From positions 1 to 30,167 of the forward strand of contig CALBJX010000083.1 in NCBI GenBank assembly GCA_937893015.1: 30,167 nt of DNA. Reading direction: 5' to 3'. A program made the translations under genes and the position numbers. Positions 28,232 to 30,167 of the stretch are shown here, one piece after another. Below the pieces are notes generated by a model. That model saw only the letters and a program-made list of their open reading frames with translations. It had not been told where the DNA came from and ran no database searches. This stretch comes from an uncultured Verrucomicrobiales bacterium. Its GTDB lineage: Bacteria > Verrucomicrobiota > Verrucomicrobiia > Verrucomicrobiales > Akkermansiaceae. Each line of letters starts with the position of its first letter. Positions within the stretch are counted from its first letter, which is position 1.

Positions 28232-29542
28232 GTGAACGACCGCAGCAACAGAGACAACGGCAAGCCGCGTTATTGGGAGAAGAAAAAGCGCCCCGCCGCA
28301 CAGGGCAGCACGCGCCCGCGTGTGTTCAAGAGTGCCGAGGCGCCCGAGGGCAGCGAGAACTGGCAGCGCCCCTGGGTGCAATTAAAATACTTTACCTACA
28401 ACCCCGCCGTGTTCCCCCGCATGCTCGGTGCCGTGAGCCCCGATGCCGTGGCGGGCGGGCTCATCAACGTGTACGACAAGAACGGCGAACTCTTCGGCGG
28501 CGGTTTCTGGAACCCGCAGAGCCGCACCCCCCTGCGCATGCTCTACCACGGGCCCGAAGTGCTCACGGAGAAGGATTTGACGGATTCCCTGCGCCGCGCC
28601 GTCAGCTGGCGGCGAGAGGATTGTGCGTTGGATGAACGCACGGATGCCTACCGCGTCATCCACGGCGATTCCGACGGCCTCGGCGGGCTCATTGTCGACC
28701 GCTATGCCGATGTGCTCAGTCTGGAAGTGACCTGTCTCGGCGTCTGGCTGCGCCTGAAGGAGTGGCTACCCCTGCTCCACGAGCTCTGCGGCACCACGCG
28801 CCACGTCATCACCGTGGACGAAGGGATTGCCCGCATGGAGGGCATCGACACCACGCAGGCTCCCCCCAGCGAACCCGTCCGCAAGGTGCGCATCCGCGAA
28901 AACTGCGTGAACTTCGAGGTGGATTTTGCGCAGGGCCACAAAACAGGCTTCTTCTGCGACCAGCGCGAGAACCGCGAAAAGCTCTCCAAGCTGGTGAAAG
29001 GCAAGAACCTGCTCGACCTCTGCTGCTACTCGGGCGGTTTTTCGATTTACTCCAAGCTCAAGGGCGGTGCTGCGGAGGTGACGGCGGTGGATTTGGACGA
29101 AAAAGCCATCGACATGGCCAAGCGCAACGCCAACATCAACGCCGCCAACGGCCCGCTGCGCATCGACTTCGTGCATGCGGATGCCTTTGTGTATGCCCGC
29201 CAGATGGTGCGCAACGGCAAACTGTTCGATGTGGTGCTGCTCGACCCGCCCAAGTTCGTGCTCGGCCGCGATGAGGAGAAGGAAGAGGGCATCAAGAAGT
29301 ACAACGACCTCAACATGCTCGGGCTGCAATGCGTCCGCAAGGGCGGGCTCTTCATCACCTGTTCCTGCAGCGGTCTGCTCACGCCCCCCGAGTTCGAGAA
29401 GGTCGTCATCAAAGCCGCCCAACGTCTCGGCCGCCGTCTGCAGATTGTCGAGATGAGCGGCCCCGGCTGGGATCATCCCTTCCTCTCAACCTATCCCGAA
29501 GGTCGATACCTGAAGGTGCTGTGGGCGAGAGTCCTTGCGTAA
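28232..29542 (+). CDS. RlmI-like class I SAM-dependent rRNA methyltransferase
   Basis: Predicted to methylate a cytosine in 23S rRNA (RlmI/RlmK-like, COG1092 type). 436 residues, about 40 longer than E. coli RlmI because of a basic N-terminal tail (1-45, rich in Arg and Lys). A PUA-like region (about 48-105) is followed by the family segment GDSDGLGGLIVDRYAD (145-160), QGHKTGFFCDQRENR (234-248), the SAM-binding LLDLCCYSGGFSIYS (260-274), DPPK (338-341) and the catalytic cysteine motif CSCS (377-380). The GTG start is supported by the promoter 6 bases upstream and by the terminator-bounded single-gene unit. The exact target base is inferred from the family only. Confidence 0.9.
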   Translation: MNDRSNRDNGKPRYWEKKKRPAAQGSTRPRVFKSAEAPEGSENWQRPWVQLKYFTYNPAVFPRMLGAVSPDAVAGGLINVYDKNGELFGGGFWNPQSRTPLRMLYHGPEVLTEKDLTDSLRRAVSWRREDCALDERTDAYRVIHGDSDGLGGLIVDRYADVLSLEVTCLGVWLRLKEWLPLLHELCGTTRHVITVDEGIARMEGIDTTQAPPSEPVRKVRIRENCVNFEVDFAQGHKTGFFCDQRENREKLSKLVKGKNLLDLCCYSGGFSIYSKLKGGAAEVTAVDLDEKAIDMAKRNANINAANGPLRIDFVHADAFVYARQMVRNGKLFDVVLLDPPKFVLGRDEEKEEGIKKYNDLNMLGLQCVRKGGLFITCSCSGLLTPPEFEKVVIKAAQRLGRRLQIVEMSGPGWDHPFLSTYPEGRYLKVLWARVLA

Positions 29543-29545
29543 AGG

Positions 29546-29580
29546 AATTACAATTTACAAATTTCAAATTGAAAAATTTG
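29546..29580. repeat. AT-rich heptamer repeat
   Basis: Five degenerate 7-bp units: AATTACA, ATTTACA, AATTTCA, AATTGAA, AAATTTG. The end can fold back (ACAAATTT with AAATTTGT). A short hairpin TGCACC-TTC-GGTGCA (29581-29595) follows, before the terminator. Confidence 0.6.
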
Positions 29581-29603
29581 TGCACCTTCGGTGCAGGATT
29601 AAG

Positions 29604-29636
29604 AAAACGGTCTGACGCGGGCGTCAGACCGTTTTT
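29604..29636 (+). terminator. Terminator of the rRNA methyltransferase gene
   Basis: A long stem (29605-29618 with 29621-29634) and a T-run; the A-run on the left could make it work in both directions. Core: GTCTGAC/GTCAGAC. Confidence 0.9.
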
Positions 29637-29675
29637 GTTTGAACGTAGGCGGGCGGGGTCGTGTCGGATAGGGTG

Positions 29676-30119
29676 ATGACATGTTGCGCGAAATTCTTTT
29701 TGGGGACTGTGGCCGCCTTCGTGGGGCCCATCCTGCTGTTGGCGGCGTTCCTTTTCATTGTGAGCGGGCATTGCGCCATCGGTGAGCTCACGTGGTGGCA
29801 GTACCCCGCCTGCTCACCGCATCCATGGTTCGAGCGGATATCCTACAAGGGCAAAACGCTCTACACGGGCTTCGGCGAACAAGATGTCGATATCGATATG
29901 AGCTACCGCGGGCTGATTCATATCGTCCGACTCGGCGAGGAGGACATTTTTTATGATGCCAGCCGCCGGTGCTTTGTGAGCGAACGGGAAGCGTGGCACA
30001 ACTACCCTTACGAGATGCGCCAAGGCGATGACTTGCGGAGCAATTATTGCACGCTCCTCCACCAAGACGAGGTGCCGAAGCCGCTGTTCTTTCAGAGAGT
30101 GGAAGAGCTGGGGAAATAG
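29676..30119 (+). CDS. Small membrane-anchored protein of unknown function
   Basis: 147 residues from the ATG at 29676. In-frame GTG codons at 29661 and 29673 are alternatives. One hydrophobic segment near residues 8-31 (FLGTVAAFVGPILLLAAFLF) acts as an anchor or signal; the rest is a soluble, aromatic-rich domain with several cysteines. I do not recognise the family. It follows the methyltransferase terminator, so it should have its own promoter, but none is convincing. Confidence 0.6.
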   Translation: MTCCAKFFLGTVAAFVGPILLLAAFLFIVSGHCAIGELTWWQYPACSPHPWFERISYKGKTLYTGFGEQDVDIDMSYRGLIHIVRLGEEDIFYDASRRCFVSEREAWHNYPYEMRQGDDLRSNYCTLLHQDEVPKPLFFQRVEELGK

Positions 30120-30121
30120 GG

Positions 30122-30163
30122 ATTTGTAGGGATGTACGATTTACGATGTACGATGTACGAAGT
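30122..30163. repeat. Heptamer tandem repeat (ATGTACG type)
   Basis: Units ATTTGTA, then after GGG: ATGTACG, ATTTACG, ATGTACG, ATGTACG. Bases 30142-30163 are the exact reverse complement of 1-22. The first unit resembles the ATTTGTG units at 27422-27456, linking the two repeat types. Confidence 0.85.
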
Positions 30164-30167
30164 CAAA

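Overview
The window looks like chromosomal DNA of a gut Verrucomicrobium, most likely Akkermansia or a close relative. The evidence is a GC-rich coding style, a giant secreted protein with an MKLHLP-type signal peptide and a C-terminal PEP-CTERM sorting tail, and mucin-type glycosidases (GH110 and GH95 families) close to glucosamine-6-phosphate deaminase. This assignment rests on recognised protein families and style, not on a database search. No phage, insertion sequence, CRISPR array or defence cassette is visible.

Layout. 1-2114 (minus): ptsH-ptsI, the general proteins of the PTS. 2238-4022 (minus): a secreted GH110-type alpha-1,3-galactosidase. 4205-4999 (minus): nagB. 5267-9784 (plus): gltB, closed by a strong terminator. 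9919-16656 (minus): a 2245-residue exported protein with an SGNH esterase-like domain, a long beta-strand repeat stalk and a PEP-CTERM tail. 16768-18727 (minus): a tight three-gene operon of sufT, an unknown gene and a DUF3592-like membrane protein. 18813-20672 (minus): a lipoprotein and an outer-membrane beta-barrel. 21028-23550 (minus): a GH95 alpha-L-fucosidase. 23607-24083 (minus): ogt. 24291-24365 (plus): tRNA-Asp. 24488-25840 (minus): an AT-richer polytopic membrane protein of unknown function. 26123-30119 (plus): an LptF/LptG-family permease, a small membrane protein, an RlmI-like rRNA methyltransferase and a membrane-anchored small protein.

How the genes fit together. GH110 and GH95 would remove blood-group type galactose and fucose caps from mucin glycans. 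The SGNH domain of the giant protein could remove ester groups such as O-acetyl from glycans. NagB takes amino sugar into glycolysis and releases ammonium, and the divergently transcribed gltB belongs to the glutamine/glutamate route of nitrogen assimilation. This connection is inference from families and proximity; the genes are mostly separate transcription units.

The most notable signals outside the coding regions are three. Several first genes have a sigma70-like -10 box only 6-8 bases before the start codon and no Shine-Dalgarno sequence, which predicts leaderless or nearly leaderless mRNAs. A family of degenerate 7-bp tandem repeats occurs in several intergenic regions, including both ends of the window in inverted orientation. 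Three unrelated terminators share the same TCTGAC/GTCAGA stem core.
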